DNA of 64,000 bases from Eutreptiella sp. 'Long Island Sound 2002' (Eukaryota; Euglenozoa; Euglenophyceae; Eutreptiales; Eutreptiaceae). This document shows positions 21,201-33,600 of this stretch, one piece after another. A model generated the notes under the pieces. The model ran no database searches, was not told the DNA's origin, and saw nothing but the letters and a program-made list of their open reading frames with translations. The stretch lies in the NCBI GenBank assembly GCA_964036045.1, contig OZ038379.1, forward strand, positions 75,039,992-75,103,991, in the 5' to 3' direction. Position 1 is the first letter of the stretch. The number at the start of each line of letters is the position of its first letter. The position numbers and the translations under genes were made by a program.

Positions 21201-22331
21201 TTGTTCCTATTTACTCGTGCCCTACATCAACCTTGGTGCCATTTTCCACCCCATACACACCTAGTGGTCCACTCGATCATCACCTTCCGCGCCCACCTTC
21301 AACCTTAGCTCCCCCAATCTCTGCCCGCCCACGAGCCCCACTGGACTCCCTCTTCTCCTCATCATCTACGTTTTGCCCTGCTTCCACGTCCATGGTGTCG
21401 CACACCTCTGTGCCACTCGCAAGCAAAGCATCATCGGCCGTGCCTCCGGGATTCCACTTCCACCCATTCGCTGTTCCGCGTCCTTTGCCGCCCCATCCCC
21501 TTATGCCACCAACAAGCACCCCGCATCCTACACGCTTCCCCCCTACCGCTGCGCCTCCTCCATGCCCTCTTCAAACATCACCCCGTGTCCTAGGATTGCA
21601 GCGCCACCGCCCCTCCGAGTCCCCTTGGACTCTGCTGTGTGTTCCATCAGCTACTCCTCCGTGGCCACATGTACATCAATGTCTGGAGAGCCGCCCCACT
21701 CCGGCGACCACCCGTTGTGCGCGCATCCTTCCCCGTAGATAAGCAGTGCCATCGGCATCGGCGCCCCCTGCGTCGGCACCGGTCCTCCCACCGCATGGGG
21801 ACGATCACCAACATAGATACATACATACACACACACATACATACATACATACATAGTCATAGTCATAGTCATAACCACTTATCATGCCGTCTACTGGAGT
21901 TACTGGCCATCTCACACCGACACGTGGTTCCTATGTCGCTCAATCCCGTGGGTCTTAGGGCTGCCTTAGCCGGCCATTTGCATGACGCAACACCCGGAGG
22001 ACCGGGGATACCAGCCAACCAGGGTTTGGGGGCAGTGGCAGCTGCAGGCTGTTAGCATTAGAAACGGCGACGAGCGCTGTCTCGTTGGACTGCCGGGGGT
22101 GAAGGGGCAAGGCATGCCAATGCAGGTGCATAGCAACAAGCAGAAAGCAAGGGCGCCTCCTATGGGTGCAACGCAGCAGCTAAGAAACAAAGCAGCATAC
22201 ACGCCGCGAAGCAAGTGCTGGCCCCATCACGGTGTCCATCCCTGGTACCCTTAGACTGCTCATCCCCTCGGACCATGTACACCCTGCAACCGGTAGCACA
22301 CGTGCATAAGTCCAAAGACGCACAGCAAGGG
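21201..22331 (-). other. LINE-A unit II 5' region with (ACAT)n microsatellite
   Basis: Leader region from the boundary motif near 22,331 to the ORF1 ATG at 21,200. It includes an acat/acac microsatellite at about 21,818-21,856 followed by three gtcata units, present at the same relative position in units IV (31,876-31,930) and V (45,350-45,395). Short frames such as 21,280-21,519 (GIRGWGGKGRGTANG) recur in all units. In unit V this frame runs on into the endonuclease, so part of it may be coding. Confidence 0.6.
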
Positions 22332-23560
22332 TTTCTGGGGAGCTCCAGCCTAGCCTGGCCCTCAGCCTTCATTGCCCCCATGTCCGAATCGTACAGGCCG
22401 TCAATACTATGAGCCCACCCCGGGCACCCCACAAACAGATATACACCATTGTATATAAGCACACGATACTACTCCATCGTCACCAGTAGCTAAGAGCCGC
22501 GCTCGTGGTGTACTCCCATCGGAGCCCACATATATAGAGGACTGGTACCCTCTCCCTGAGACCCTGACCTGAGGTGATCCGTGGTATTTGTACATACGCT
22601 CTTGTAATATATCAGGAAGGTCCACAGGGGGGCTGCTGGCCACCCCGTAGCGTAGGCAAAACCAGTGAATATCGCTAGCTTGGATTCGGGCTAGCGGGTG
22701 CCGTAGCTTGGTTATCGACCCCCTGTAGGGGTACCCAGCAAAGGTTCGCCCCGGGCCGTGGTAAACAGGTTCACCTCATGTGGCCCACATACATTGCCCT
22801 GACGCCTACCCTTGACCCTTACCTGCACTAATTGCCCAGTTCCCGTGGTTGTGCCATCTCCGCCACAACGGCGGCCGGACTGCAAGTTCAGCATCCACGG
22901 AAAACGTGGCATGCCTACTTATAGCACAGGCCTGTGCCTCACCCCCTAGACCTCTCGTATAGACACAGTGTACAACGATACATCAAGCGCGCTCATGGCA
23001 TGTTCCCCCAATCTAGTTCTGCGTGTCCGCTGCCACGGCATAGACTATGCGTGCTGCTTCTGTCTGTGGGACGCCCCACCGCCTGTTCGCTCCGCCGCCG
23101 GGCCATACCGCCACACCACCGCATTGGTCTATTACCCGCGGGTGTCTTTCCCCGCGCTCTCAACCGCCACAACTCCCGCCGCCGTGCTACTAGTTTTACG
23201 TGTAGAGGTCAGATGGTTAGGCTATCTACACGCCCGCACCCATTGTCCCTCTAGTTTGTTTGAGGGGCCAGGGAATGCCCCAGTACTCCCTATGAGTTGT
23301 TCCGGGGGTCAACGGGACACCCCAGTAACACCATGAGTACCCCGAGAGGTTACGAAACACCCCAGTATTCCCACTGAATTGATTCTGGGGCCCGTGGGCG
23401 GCCTCTGTTCCTCCGTGACTTCGTCCCGGCGTCCGGGGACGCCCCCGTAGTCCCACTAACTTTCCTCCGGGGCCCAAGGGCGCCCCCAATGCCTCCTTGG
23501 CTCAACCATTCGCGTCTTGCTTGTAGCAGCCCCACTCCATGCGGCGCCTGGCCTGCCGAG
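22332..23560. repeat. Inter-unit spacer B
   Basis: Related to but clearly diverged from spacer A, and nearly identical to 32,393-33,600. It contains a TATA-like acatatatagagg near 22,528, the inverted cttgtaatatatcag near 22,603 and a shorter version of the 41-bp minisatellite at about 23,268-23,510. No supported gene. Confidence 0.6.
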
Positions 23561-24135
23561 CTGCTACCCAGCTGATACATGTGGCGCGGGCACAGGGACG
23601 CTCACGTATTCATCCAACCCCCAGAGTAACCTGACAACGAACCCCCGTGACTGCCGTAACTGGGCCGCCAGTAGAGACCCTGGTGCCATGGGAATACCCA
23701 ACAGGGGTTTGGGCCTTTTTACCCTGGTCAGGGCGACCCGTGACACCTCACTTTAGTATGCGGCGAGCCGGGGCAGGCGGGTGTAGCCTCACTTCACTAG
23801 TTGAACTGCGTGTGCGGATGCGGCATAGTGCACTATCAAGCTTACACCACCTGCCACATCGCGTTGGCCGTCATATCACATCTGCCGTCGCCGCACACAA
23901 AGGCTGGTAGGGGACCACTTGTAAAATGCCACCACCACTTCCGCGTCCATCAGGTGGGCAACACCTGGCGCGTCCAGCATCTTTGCACCTGGCCACGCAG
24001 GATCACCCCCGATACCAATAGCTCCCCTACAAAATTACTCGGTGATGAGAGCCACAGTACTCGTGAGTCACCGTCTAGCGCAGCCTACCACAGCAGCAGG
24101 GGCAGTGCCGCATTCGGGTCTTTTGGGCATCGCAC
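23561..24135 (-). other. LINE-A unit III 3' region after ORF2
   Basis: Conserved among units III, IV (27,760-28,500) and V (33,600-34,197), including gtgactgccgtaac and ccatgggaataccc landmarks. Comparison with unit IV shows that coding similarity runs past the TGA at 24,136 for at least 30 codons, so the true ORF2 end lies inside this interval. No poly-A tail is visible. Confidence 0.5.
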
Positions 24136-26240
24136 TCAATCCATGTGGACACCCCGCAAGTCACGCTGAATCGCCTTCCACGCACCTGACGACAGTTGTC
24201 CTCCGTGGCGTAGCGCCCATTTGGCTTTGGGCCACCCCTTACCGGCGGGCTCTGGGCATGACCAACAAAGTGGGATAGAGGCACGCTGATGCACCCGTAC
24301 CGGCGCCGTTTCTCCGCACCCGCTGCACTTTAGCGGGAGCACCGACCGTGATGGGACACAGCCACCTTCACAGCATTGAGACCACAGATCCTGCCATACA
24401 TCCGTGCAGGCCCCATGGTGGCGGAGAAGCGCACTTGCCAGTGCACCAGCAATGGCACTACGGAGCAGGCTCTGCTTCGACTGGTCCCACGTGGACGCCG
24501 GGACGAGAACCGGTTGTCCATCCAATTTCCCCGAGAGGTATTGGAGTAGCCGGGGCCACCGCACTGCTTAGAGACTTGGTATGCCCCCCGCCAGGAGCCT
24601 CCACCCATAGTCATGCACAATCTCCCCGATGATGTCCATCCTGGCTTGACCGGGGCTTGGGACCAATGCGACAACCAATCGCTGTCCCGCAGACTGGGTC
24701 TCGACCACCGACCCAAGGTCCAAGGCATACAACCTATAACGGGCGTCCACAGCCACGTTGTCATCCCCTTTTGGCAATGATAACAGCACCTCCTTGACGC
24801 ATTGCAGCGCGTCGTCCCCCTAGACCCGCGCAAGCTGCTTGGACCCTACCAGAACTGCCATGGACCTTTGCCCCTCCGCCACCGGAATGATCCTCTGTAG
24901 GCACCGGTCACACAGCCACAATCGCCCCACGGCCAACACAGTGGCCAGTGCCAGAACTAGGAGGGAGCACAACGGTTGCTGGAGGACTGGTAGCAGTTCA
25001 CAGGGCGAGCCCATTACGTTTCCGACTGCAGGATGGTTTGCAAACACTTGTAGCCAGGGTTCGCAATGACCATCTCCTTCGCGCACCATGGTACCACGGA
25101 TGGTGGCCCAGGACTGTGCGGACACCGTACGGGACCGCTCTCCGAATGCGGGGAATTCTTGGGCTACCAAGCATTCCATCCATTGGCTAAAGGCCTGCGC
25201 CGCCGCCGCCATCCATGGCGAAACGTGGACATGGCCTCAGCGTGTGTCATGTACTACGTGGACACCAACAACGCATGCGGTTGCGCCCTCTGAAAGGCCG
25301 CATGCAGGCTGCCTGGGAGGCCATCGAAAGGGTTCCACAGCAGCAACGGCCTAACCCTTGGGGCCGGCGGACAGAAGGGGGTATCACCTCGCAGGAATGC
25401 ATATGCGGCCTTCCTCCGATCGCGCAGCGGCAGTTGCATAATCTTGGTGAGCCGATGATTCATCCAGGCGTAACCATCTTCCCCAATCTGCATCATGTCC
25501 TCCGGGAATAGCTTGGCCTTCGCGGGGCCCCGGGACAACGCAGCACTCACTTCCGCAAAGACCCGCTTGAGTTCTCCCGGAACTCCTCGTGTCATCAAGG
25601 ACTCCGTCCACCTGCATCCGTGGTCTTTCCAAGACATGATCTCCTGGGCTTTGTCCGGCAGTGGTAGATCCGGAGTGAACTCCTGAACCTTCGCACACAA
25701 GAGTCGCGCCACCGCTTCGTCCCTTTCACACAGTATGCGCCTGTGGCCGGTGTCATGTTCGGGCCCTCCACAGAAGATGCAGGGAAGCGCCGGAATCACC
25801 GTACAGGTGACTTTCTGCCGCCACCGTTGCATGACTTGCTTGGTGCGGAGGCGGCTGTCCCGTGCGCGAAGCAGGTCTCGGTGTGTAGGGCCATGATGCA
25901 ACGCTCCCAAAGGCACCGCCTCACAAGCACTAGCAAAGGGCGTGTGGGCCCTGCTGCGCGCCGCCACTGCGATCCACACCGCCTCCCTAACCTTCTAGAG
26001 GGCTTGCATGGAGGGCGCATGTGGTTTTAGCACTCCATCTTCCTTACGCACCAGGAGGGTTGCATTTTCCTTTGGCAACAGGAGGTGCACGGGCGGGGCC
26101 TTCGCGCAGGCCGCAGCGAAGTCCGTTTACTCAAGTGCGAGCTATGGGGCCCTACAACTCTGCATGGCAGTTAGCGCAGCACCTCCACGATCCAATTCAA
26201 CGCGTGTTGGTTGACTAAATGGGAGGTTGGTCCTTTGACG
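24136..26240 (-). pseudogene. LINE-A unit III ORF2: CCHC finger to C-terminal zinc ribbon
   Basis: Frame 25,254-25,979 contains CIFCGGPEHDTGHRRILC (intact C-x2-C-x8-H-x4-C). Frames 24,820-25,212 and 24,568-24,789 continue with FSQWMECLVAQ and DYGWRLLAGGIPSL. Frame 24,136-24,564 ends with LKCSGCGETAPVRVHQRASI followed by PLCWSC, a CxxC-x17-CxxC zinc ribbon, then a WALRHGGQLSSGAWKAIQRD tail. Stops: TAG at 25,995 (unit I CAG), TAG at 24,820 (units I and IV CAG), TGA at 24,136 (unit IV GAA). The ribbon is conserved in unit V, so it was probably functional in the active element. Confidence 0.65.
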
Positions 26241-26364
26241 CCGCGGTCCAACGCGCCGCGTCCCGGTGTCTCTCCTGAATGTCCTATCCGGTGTCATCCC
26301 CTCGGCCTGCATGCACCCCATAACCGGTAACACACGTGCAAAAATCCATGGACGTGTATCCAGG

Positions 26365-27740
26365 GTTTCTAGGGAGCTCCAGCTCAGCCTAGCCCTCAGC
26401 CTTCATCGCCCCCTTGTCCGCATCCTATAGTCCATCAGTACTTGGTGCCCCCCGGGGCATCTCTTTTGGACCCCCAAACCGAGATACATCACCTCATATA
26501 TGCACACAGTAATATTCCATTGCCACTAATAGCCGGCAACAGCACCCACGGTGAACCCCCTCGGTACCCTACATATATAAGACTGTGTCCCGCACCTCAA
26601 TGGAGCACCATGAGCTGACCCGTGGTAATTGTACATACCCTCTTATAATATAACACGAGGGCTTGTGCGTCCCGTAGCTTGGTTATCGACCCCCTGTAGG
26701 GATACCCACCAGAGGTTCGCCCCGCACTGTGCTAACCAGGTTCACCTCATCTGGCCCACATACATTGCCCAGACACCTACCCTTGACCCTTACCTGCACT
26801 GGTTGGCCAGCTCCCGCGGTGGTGCCATCTCCGCCACAACAGCGGTTAGGCTGCAGGTTCGGCATCCAGCGACGACGTGGCATGTTACACCATAGGCCCG
26901 TGCCTCGCCCCCTAGACCCCCATATAGGCACGGTGTACAATGGTACATCACGGGCCGCCCATGCCATGTTCCCCCTGTGTAGCCCTGCATGCTCGCAACC
27001 ACCGCGCAGGCTATGCTTGCTGCTACTGCCAGTGTGTCGCCCCACCGCCCACTCGCACCGCCACCGGGGCATACCGCCACACCACCGCGTTTGCCTATTA
27101 CCCGCTAGTGCCTTTCCCCGCGCTCACAACCGCCATCTCCTCTGCCGCCCTGCTAGTGGCTTCGTGTGAAGAGGTCAAATGGTTAGGCTATGTACATGCC
27201 CGCAGGCATTGGCCGTCTATCTTGTTTGTGCGGCCAGAAGATGCCCCAATACTCCCTCTGAGTTGCTTCAGGGGTTAGACGGACACGCCAGTACCTCCGT
27301 GAGTTGTTCCAGGGGTCACAGGACAACCCAGTACTCCCACCCAATTGTTTTTGGGACCCGTGGGCGGCCCCAATACCTCCGTGAGTTGGTCTTGGGCTCA
27401 GGGGACACCCCCGTACTCCCAGAGATTTGCTTCCGGGGCCCATGGGCGGCCCCAATACCTCCCTGGGTTGATCCTAGGGTAAGGGAACGCCCCAAGACTC
27501 CCACAGAATTGTTTCTGGGACTAGTGGGCGACCACTATACCTCCGTGAGTTGGTCCTCAGGTCAAGGGAGACCCCCATACCCACGCAGATTTTCTCGTGG
27601 GGCCCGTGGGTAGCCCAAATACCTCCCCGAGTTGGTCTTGGGGTCAGGGGACACCCTTATACCCCCACTGAGTTTCTTCCGGGGCGTGTGGGCCACCCCA
27701 GTACCTGCTTGAGTTGTTCCCGGGGTCTAGGGGCACCCCC
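26365..27740. repeat. Inter-unit spacer A' with 41-bp minisatellite
   Basis: Near-identical duplicate of 16,808-18,136 (same TATA-like atatataagactg near 26,573 and the same inverted ttataatata near 26,643). It lacks about 60 bp after cacgagg and has a longer minisatellite (27,238-27,740, about 12 units). No supported gene. Confidence 0.75.
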
Positions 27741-28199
27741 ATAGTGGCATCCCCCCGCTGCTAGGCCGGACACAGGTACACCTGTCCAACCCTCAACGCC
27801 GGCCTCCGACGTCCAGACCCATGTCCTTCTCCAGCCACCATTCGTCTCTAACTTGTAGCACCCTCACATAACGCATGCCGCCACCCATGCGGTTGTGACT
27901 CCATGCGCCGCCCGACCTATCGAGCTGCTACCCGCAGCCCATGCTCAACACCAGTGCGCAAGCAGAGGGACATGTGTGTATCCACTTAACCCCCAAGAGT
28001 AACTTGAGGATGAACGCCCGTGACTGCCGTAACCGGGCTGCCAGTACAAGCCCCGGTGCCATGGGAATACCCTACAGGGGTTTGGGCCTTATTAGCTAGG
28101 TTGGGACGACCCATGACTCCTCACTATTGTATGCGGCAACCCGGGGCAGGCCGGCGTAGCCATACTTCATCACTCGAACCGCGCGTGCGGAGGCGGTAC
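27741..28199 (-). other. LINE-A unit IV 3' region
   Basis: Corresponds to 23,561-24,000 of unit III with many substitutions (for example ggtgccatgggaataccct near 28,059). No gene is supported. It links the C-terminal coding relic to the minisatellite of spacer A'. Confidence 0.45.
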
Positions 28200-29940
28200 T
28201 GTGCACTCTGAGGCCGGCACGAACTGCAACGTCGGTGTGGCCGTCGTTTCACGCCCGCCGTTGCCGCACGAACAGGCTGGTAGGAGGCCACGTCTCATAT
28301 GCTATCTCCACCTCTGCGTGCACGAGACGGACAAGAGTCGGCATACCTCCTACTGTTGTGCCTGGTCATACATCATCACCCATGAAACCTGTGATTCCCC
28401 TACAAAACCCCTGTGTGATGCCAGAGCCACATAACTCGGGAGTCAGCGTCCAACGCAGCCCACCATAACTGCAAGGGAAGTGCCGCAGTCACATCAGCTG
28501 GGCATGGCACTTCATCCACGTGTATACCCCGCAAGTCGCGCTCAATCGCCCTCCACGCAATCGACGACAGGTGTCCTAAGTGCCGAAGCGCCCACCTGGC
28601 TTTGGGCCACCCTGTGCCAGCGCGCTCTCAGCATGGCACACATAGTGGGATAGAGGCACACTGGTGCACCCATACCGGCGCCGTATCGCCGCACCTGCTG
28701 CACAATAGCGGAAGAACGGACTGAGATGGGACACAGCCGCCTTCGCAGCGTTGAGACCACAAGTCCTGCCCTACATCATTGAAGCCCTCGTAGTGGCGGA
28801 GAAGTGCACCCGCCAATGCCGAGCGGTAGCACTACCGAGTAGGCTCTACTTCACCCGGTCCCATTTGAAGCTGTGGCTAGAACCGGCGGTCCGTCCTATC
28901 CTCTCGAGAGGTATTGGAGCAGCCGGGGCCACAACACTGCCCGGAGACTCGGTTTGTCCCCCGCCAATAGCCTCGATCCATAGTCTTGCGCTATCTCCAC
29001 GATGACTTCTACCCTTGCTGGACGGGGACTCTGAGACGACACGGTCGCGAATCGCTGCCCCCAAAACTGGGCCCGGACCACCGGCTCAAGGTCGAAGGTA
29101 TCCAACGTGTGATGGGCGTTTGCTAACGCGTTGTCATCCCCATCCGGCACCGACAGCAGCACCTCCGTGATGTGACCAGGCACGTTGTCTCCCTGGATCC
29201 GCGCAAGTTATTTGGATCCCACTAGGACCGCCATGCACGTTTGCCCCTTCGCCACCAGGACAACCCTCCGTAGCTGCGAGTCATACAGCCACAGTTCCCC
29301 ACGTCCAACACGGTGGCTACCGCTAGAACCGGGAGTGAGCACAACGGTTGTTGGAAGATGGGCAGTACTTCACGGGGCCAACTCATGATGCTCCCGACTG
29401 CAAGATGGCCGACGAAAACCTTACGCCACGGTTCGTTATGGCCATGTGAGTCGCGTACCATGGTACCGCGGATGATGGCCCAGGACTGCGCGGACACTTC
29501 ACGGGACCGCGCCCGAAAAGTGCGGAAGCCTTGGGCTACCGAGGATTCGATCCATGGGCTAAAGGTCTGCGCCGCCGCTGCCATCCACTGAGGGAATGTG
29601 GACATGGCCTCGGTGTGAGTAATGTACCACTTGGACACGAGTAACGCGTGCAGCGGTGCCCGCTGAAATGCTGCCCGAAGGCTGCCTGGGAGGCCATCGA
29701 AATGGTTCCACAGCGGCAGGTGCCTAACCCTTCCAGCCGGCGGACAGAAGGGCGTATCACCTCACGGGAATGCATATGCAGCCTTGCTCCAATCTTCCAG
29801 CGGCAGTTGCATGATCTTGGTGAGTCGATGATTTCTCCGGGCGTAACCATCCGCCAATTTGGATGGTGTCCTCTAGGAACAGTTTGGCCTTCGTCGGGTC
29901 CCTGTGATGATGCGGCCGTCACTGCCGCAAAGAGGACTAC
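28200..29940 (-). pseudogene. LINE-A unit IV ORF2: C-terminal part
   Basis: Frames 29,222-29,638 (MAAAAQTFSPWIESSVAQG), 28,896-29,183 (HITEVLLSVPDGDDNALANA) and 28,628-28,816 carry the post-finger region. The zinc ribbon reads LLCSRCGDTAPVWVHQCASI then PLCVPC, retaining four cysteines. This copy keeps CAG where units III and V have TAG (near 29,200), and GAA and TGG where they have TGA and TAG after the ribbon, so it is the best guide to the original C-terminus. It is the most diverged of the units at DNA level. Confidence 0.6.
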
Positions 29941-31200
29941 CGCTTGCAGACCCGTTAGCCATACGTGGTCTAGCATAGTGGGCACAACTCCCGCCTTAGG
30001 AAGGTGCAGATGGTCTTCATGACATTCGTGTAGGTGTACGGCCCAGTGTCCAGGCTCATGGCATGGTCGCCGCGCGTGCAAGAGGTGATTCGCCGGATTC
30101 GTCAAGAACCTCACCGCCGCTTCGGTGCGGGGTCCAAACAGCACACAGACGTCTCTACCCTTGAAGTTGTAGGACCGGGTCGCGCATTGCCGTCCGACCC
30201 ATTGCACCTACGAAAGATGGGCGTGCACGCACAAGTACACCAACGACGGCATGAGCAGACGGACTCCAAGCGCTCCCAACGCTCAGAGCACTCGGTTGAC
30301 CCACGTGTCTCCTACATGCAATGCGAACACCGCGGACGGAACCATGAACTGCCCGCACACCCCAAACCGCGTGTGCAGGTCGTCAAGCATGGCTCGCAAT
30401 TCACCTTTGATCACACCCGAGCAATGATGCGTGAGCTCAGCCAAAGTCACCACCAGGGAGTCACGACAGAGGACCCAAATATCCGCCAACTTAAGCCCTT
30501 GACCACACCGGACCACCACATTGGTCGGCTCTTTGGGCAGGGCTGGGGAAGAAATACACCCTCGCAGACCACCTAAGGCACTAATGCATGCCAAATGTGG
30601 CACTATAGCGCCTTCATCAATCGGCACCCACAACATAGCACGCTCTTGCGGCAACACCAAATGGGTTGGAAGGGAAGAGGATGCGCCCCCCGCAAATTTT
30701 GGCTCTTTTAGTGAAACGGCTGACAATTGAGAGCTCTGGCGTGCCACAAATTTATGTGGCCCACCAACCTTTAGTCGCAGGCGCCGCAACCCCTCTACAG
30801 CCCTATTCAAAGGTTGCGGACTCACAAAGAGACGGGCCCTTTGATGCCACAGTACAAGGTCACTTGCGCCCTACGGAGGTGCGCAAACCACCAACCCAGA
30901 GGAGCTTAGAGCACGTGCATTACTGCCCTCATGATCTCCCTGTTGAGCACTGTGCCATGATTGACGCCCGTCCCATTTGGGTTGCTGTGACCCACAACAG
31001 CCAACTTGGGAACACCCTCCACTAGCGGCGATGCACCTGACGACGTGACACAGGAGCCAGCCAGCAGTAAGTGTGGGGCTCCATCCACGCAACATTGGAT
31101 TAGGGCTGGTCACGATCAGCCCCAATGCCGCCGTTGCAACGGACAACTTGGGGAAGAAGTGCGCCACCGGCTTGTGGAAAACATGAGCTTCCGCTCGCAT
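29941..31200 (-). pseudogene. LINE-A unit IV chimeric ORF1 / RT-connector block
   Basis: Duplicate of 19,889-21,130. Frame 30,283-30,825 contains VGGPHKFVARQSSQLSAVSL, LPTHLVLPQERAMLWVP, LPKEPTNVVVRCGQGLKLAD and GVCGQFMVPS. Frame 29,536-30,207 adds YNFKGRDVCVLFGPRTEAA and CHEPGHWAVHLHECHEDHLH. A 23-bp block near 30,590-30,615 is present here but absent from unit II. The fusion of ORF1 start to RNase H-like segment is shared with unit II. Confidence 0.6.
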
Positions 31201-32393
31201 GCACCAATCCCTCGCCCGTTATTGCACATCTTCGTCGCTTCTGCCTTGGGTATTGCCTTGCGTATTGATCACTTGTTCCTATTTACTCGTGCCCTACATC
31301 AACCTTGGTGCCATTTTCCCCCCCATACACACCTAGTGGTCCACTCGATCATCACCTTCCGTGCCCCTCTTCAACCTGAGCTCCCCCAATCTCTGCCCGC
31401 CCACAAGCCCCACTGGACTTCCTCTTCTCCTCATCCCCTACGTTTTGCCCTGCTTCCACGTCCATGGTGTCGCACACCTCGGTGCCACTCGCAAGCAAAG
31501 CATCGACGGACGTGCCTCCGGGACTCCACTTCCACCCATTCGTTGTTCCACGTCCTTTGCCGCCCCATCCCCTTATGCCACCTCGCATCCTACACGCTTC
31601 CCCCCTACCGCTGCGCCTCCTCCATGCCCTCTTCAAACATCACCCCGTGTCCTAGGATTGCAGCGCCGCCGCCCCTCCGAGTCCCCTCGGACTCTGCAGT
31701 GTGTTCCAACAGCTACCCCTCCGTGGCCACATGTGCATCAATGTCCGGAGAGCCGCCCCACTCCGGCGAGCACCCGTTGTGCGGGCATCCTTCCCCGCAG
31801 ATAAGCAGTACAATCGGCACCGGTGCCGCCTACATCAGCACCGGTCGTCCCACCGCATGGAGACGATCACCAACATACATACATACATACATACACACAT
31901 ACATACATACATACATAGTCATAGTCATAGTCATAACCACTTATCATGCCGTCTACTGGAGTTACTGGCCATCTCACACCGACACGTGGTTCCTATGTCG
32001 CTCAATCCCGTGGGTCTTAGGGCTGCCTGAGCGGGCCCATGGCATGACGCAAGACCCGGAGGACCGGGGATACCAGCCAACCAGGCTTTGGGGTAGTGGC
32101 AGCTACAGACTGTTAGCATTAGAAACGGCAACGAGTGCTGTCTCGTTGGACTGCCGGGGGTGAAGGGGCAAGGCATGCCAATGCAGGTGCATAGCAACAA
32201 GCAGAAAGCAAGGGCGCCTCCTATGGGTGCAACGCGGCAGCTAAGAAACAAAGCAGCATACACGCCGCGAAGCAATGGCTGGCCCCGTCACGGTGTCCAT
32301 CCCTGGTACCCTTAGACTGCTCATCCCCTCGGACCATGTACACCCTACAACCGGTAGCGCACGTGCATAAGTCCAAAGACGCACAGCAAGGGT
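31201..32393 (-). other. LINE-A unit IV 5' region with microsatellite
   Basis: Duplicate of 21,201-22,331, including acat repeats at about 31,876-31,916 and gtcata units to 31,935. It contains the same short GIRGWGGKGRGT frame (31,352-31,636) upstream of ORF1. No independent gene is supported. Confidence 0.6.
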
Positions 32394-33600
32394 TTCTGGG
32401 GAGCTCCAGCCTCGCCTGGCCCTCAGCCTTCATTGCCCCCTTGTCCGAATCGTACAGGCCGTCAATACTATGAGCCCACCCCGGGCAACCCCCAAACAGA
32501 TATACACCATTGTATATAAGCACACGATACTACTCCATCGTCACTAGTAGCTAAGAGCCGTGCTCGTGGTGTACTCCCGTCGGAGCCCAAATATATAGAG
32601 GACTGGTACCCTCTCCCTGAGACCGTGACCTGAGGTGACCCGTGGTATTTGTACATACGCTCTTGTAATATATCACGAAGGTCCACAGGGGGGCTGCTGG
32701 CCACCCCGTAGCGTAGGCAAAACCAGTGAATATCGCTAGCTTGGATTCGGGCTTGCGGGTGCCGTAGCTTGGTTATCGACCCCTTGTAGGGGTACCCAGC
32801 AGAGGTTCGCCCCGGGCCGTGGTAAACAAGTTCACCTCATGTGGCCAACATACATTGCCTCGACGCCTACCCTTGACCCTTACCTGCACTAATTGCCCAA
32901 TTCCCGTGGTTGTGCCATCTCCGCCACAACGGCGGCCGGACTGCACGTTCGGCATCCACCGAAAACGTGGCATGCCTACTTATAGCACAGGCTTGTGCCT
33001 CACCCCCTAGACCTCTCGTATAGACACAGTGTGCAACGATACATCACGGGCCGCTCATGGCATGTTCCCCCAATCTAGTTCTGCGTGTCCGCTGCCACGG
33101 CATAGACTATGCGTGCCGCTTCTGTCTGTGCGACGCCCCACCGCCTGTTCGCTCCGCCGCCGGGCCATACCGCCACACCACCGCATTGGTCTATTACCCG
33201 CCGGTGTCTTTCCCCGCGCTCACAACCGCCACAACTCCCGCCGCCGTGCTACTAGTTTTACGTGCAGAGGTCAGATGGTTAGGCTATCTACACGCCCGCA
33301 GCCATTGTCCCTCTAGTTTGTTTGAGGGGCCAGGGAAGGCCCCAGTACTCCCTCCGAGTTGTTCCGGGGTTCAAAGGGACACCCTAGTAACACCATGAGT
33401 ACCCCGAGGGGTTACGAAACACCCCAGTACTCCCACTGAATCGATTCTGGGGCCCGTGGGCGGCCTCTCTTCCTCCGTGATTTGGTCCCGGCGTCCGGGG
33501 ATGCCCCCGTAGTCCCACTAACTTTCCTCCGGGGCCCAAGGGCGGCCCCAATGCCTCCTTGGCTCAACCATTCGCGTCATGCTTGTAGCAGCCCCACTCC
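32393..33600. repeat. Inter-unit spacer B' with minisatellite
   Basis: Near-identical to 22,332-23,560, with the boundary motif at 32,393, a TATA-like aaatatatagagg near 32,589 and the degenerate 41-bp repeat at about 33,330-33,570. No gene. Confidence 0.7.

Larger units (their letters stand above)
16807..22331 (-). mobile_element. LINE-A unit II (rearranged, 5.5 kb)
   Basis: Minus-strand order: 5' region (22,331-21,201), ORF1 start fused to an RNase H-like segment (21,200-20,561), then an upstream ORF2 segment (RT connector, 20,560-19,881), a second RNase H-like segment, the CCHC finger region, and spacer A. Endonuclease and RT core are missing and domain order is scrambled, so two differently deleted copies have been joined. 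Confidence 0.7.
19889..26235. repeat. Array segmental duplication, copy 1
   Basis: Collinear and nearly identical with 29,938-36,860; the offset is about +10,049 at the left and +10,062 near 24.3 kb. It spans the 5' half of unit II, spacer B and all of unit III. Spacer A copies (16,808 and 26,365) lie at matching positions, so the ancestral duplicated block was about 10 kb. Confidence 0.85.
22331..26240 (-). mobile_element. LINE-A unit III (3' part only, 3.9 kb)
   Basis: Holds ORF2 from just upstream of the CCHC finger to the C-terminus, a 3' region and spacer B. It begins abruptly near 26,240. Its entire length corresponds to the 3' part of unit V; the two are the same segment of the 10-kb array duplication. 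Confidence 0.7.
26365..32393 (-). mobile_element. LINE-A unit IV (rearranged, 6.0 kb)
   Basis: Same chimeric 5' half as unit II (5' region, ORF1 start fused to RNase H-like segment, RT connector). At about 29,940 it is joined to a segment just upstream of the CCHC-distal part of ORF2 and continues to the C-terminus, 3' region and spacer A'. The internal deletion differs from that of unit II, so the two units diverged by separate deletions after duplication. Confidence 0.7.

Noticed and set aside
31006-32163. 385-codon plus-strand frame running through the unit IV 5' region
   Set aside because: It crosses a microsatellite (giving Tyr-Ile-His-Thr repeats) and parts of several unrelated segments; unit II has the same region broken into different frames.
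16808-33600. Spacers A and B as long terminal repeats of an LTR retrotransposon
   Set aside because: The enclosed units encode APE and non-LTR-type RT, with no integrase, protease, primer-binding site or polypurine tract, and the spacers do not end in TG...CA pairs that I can identify.
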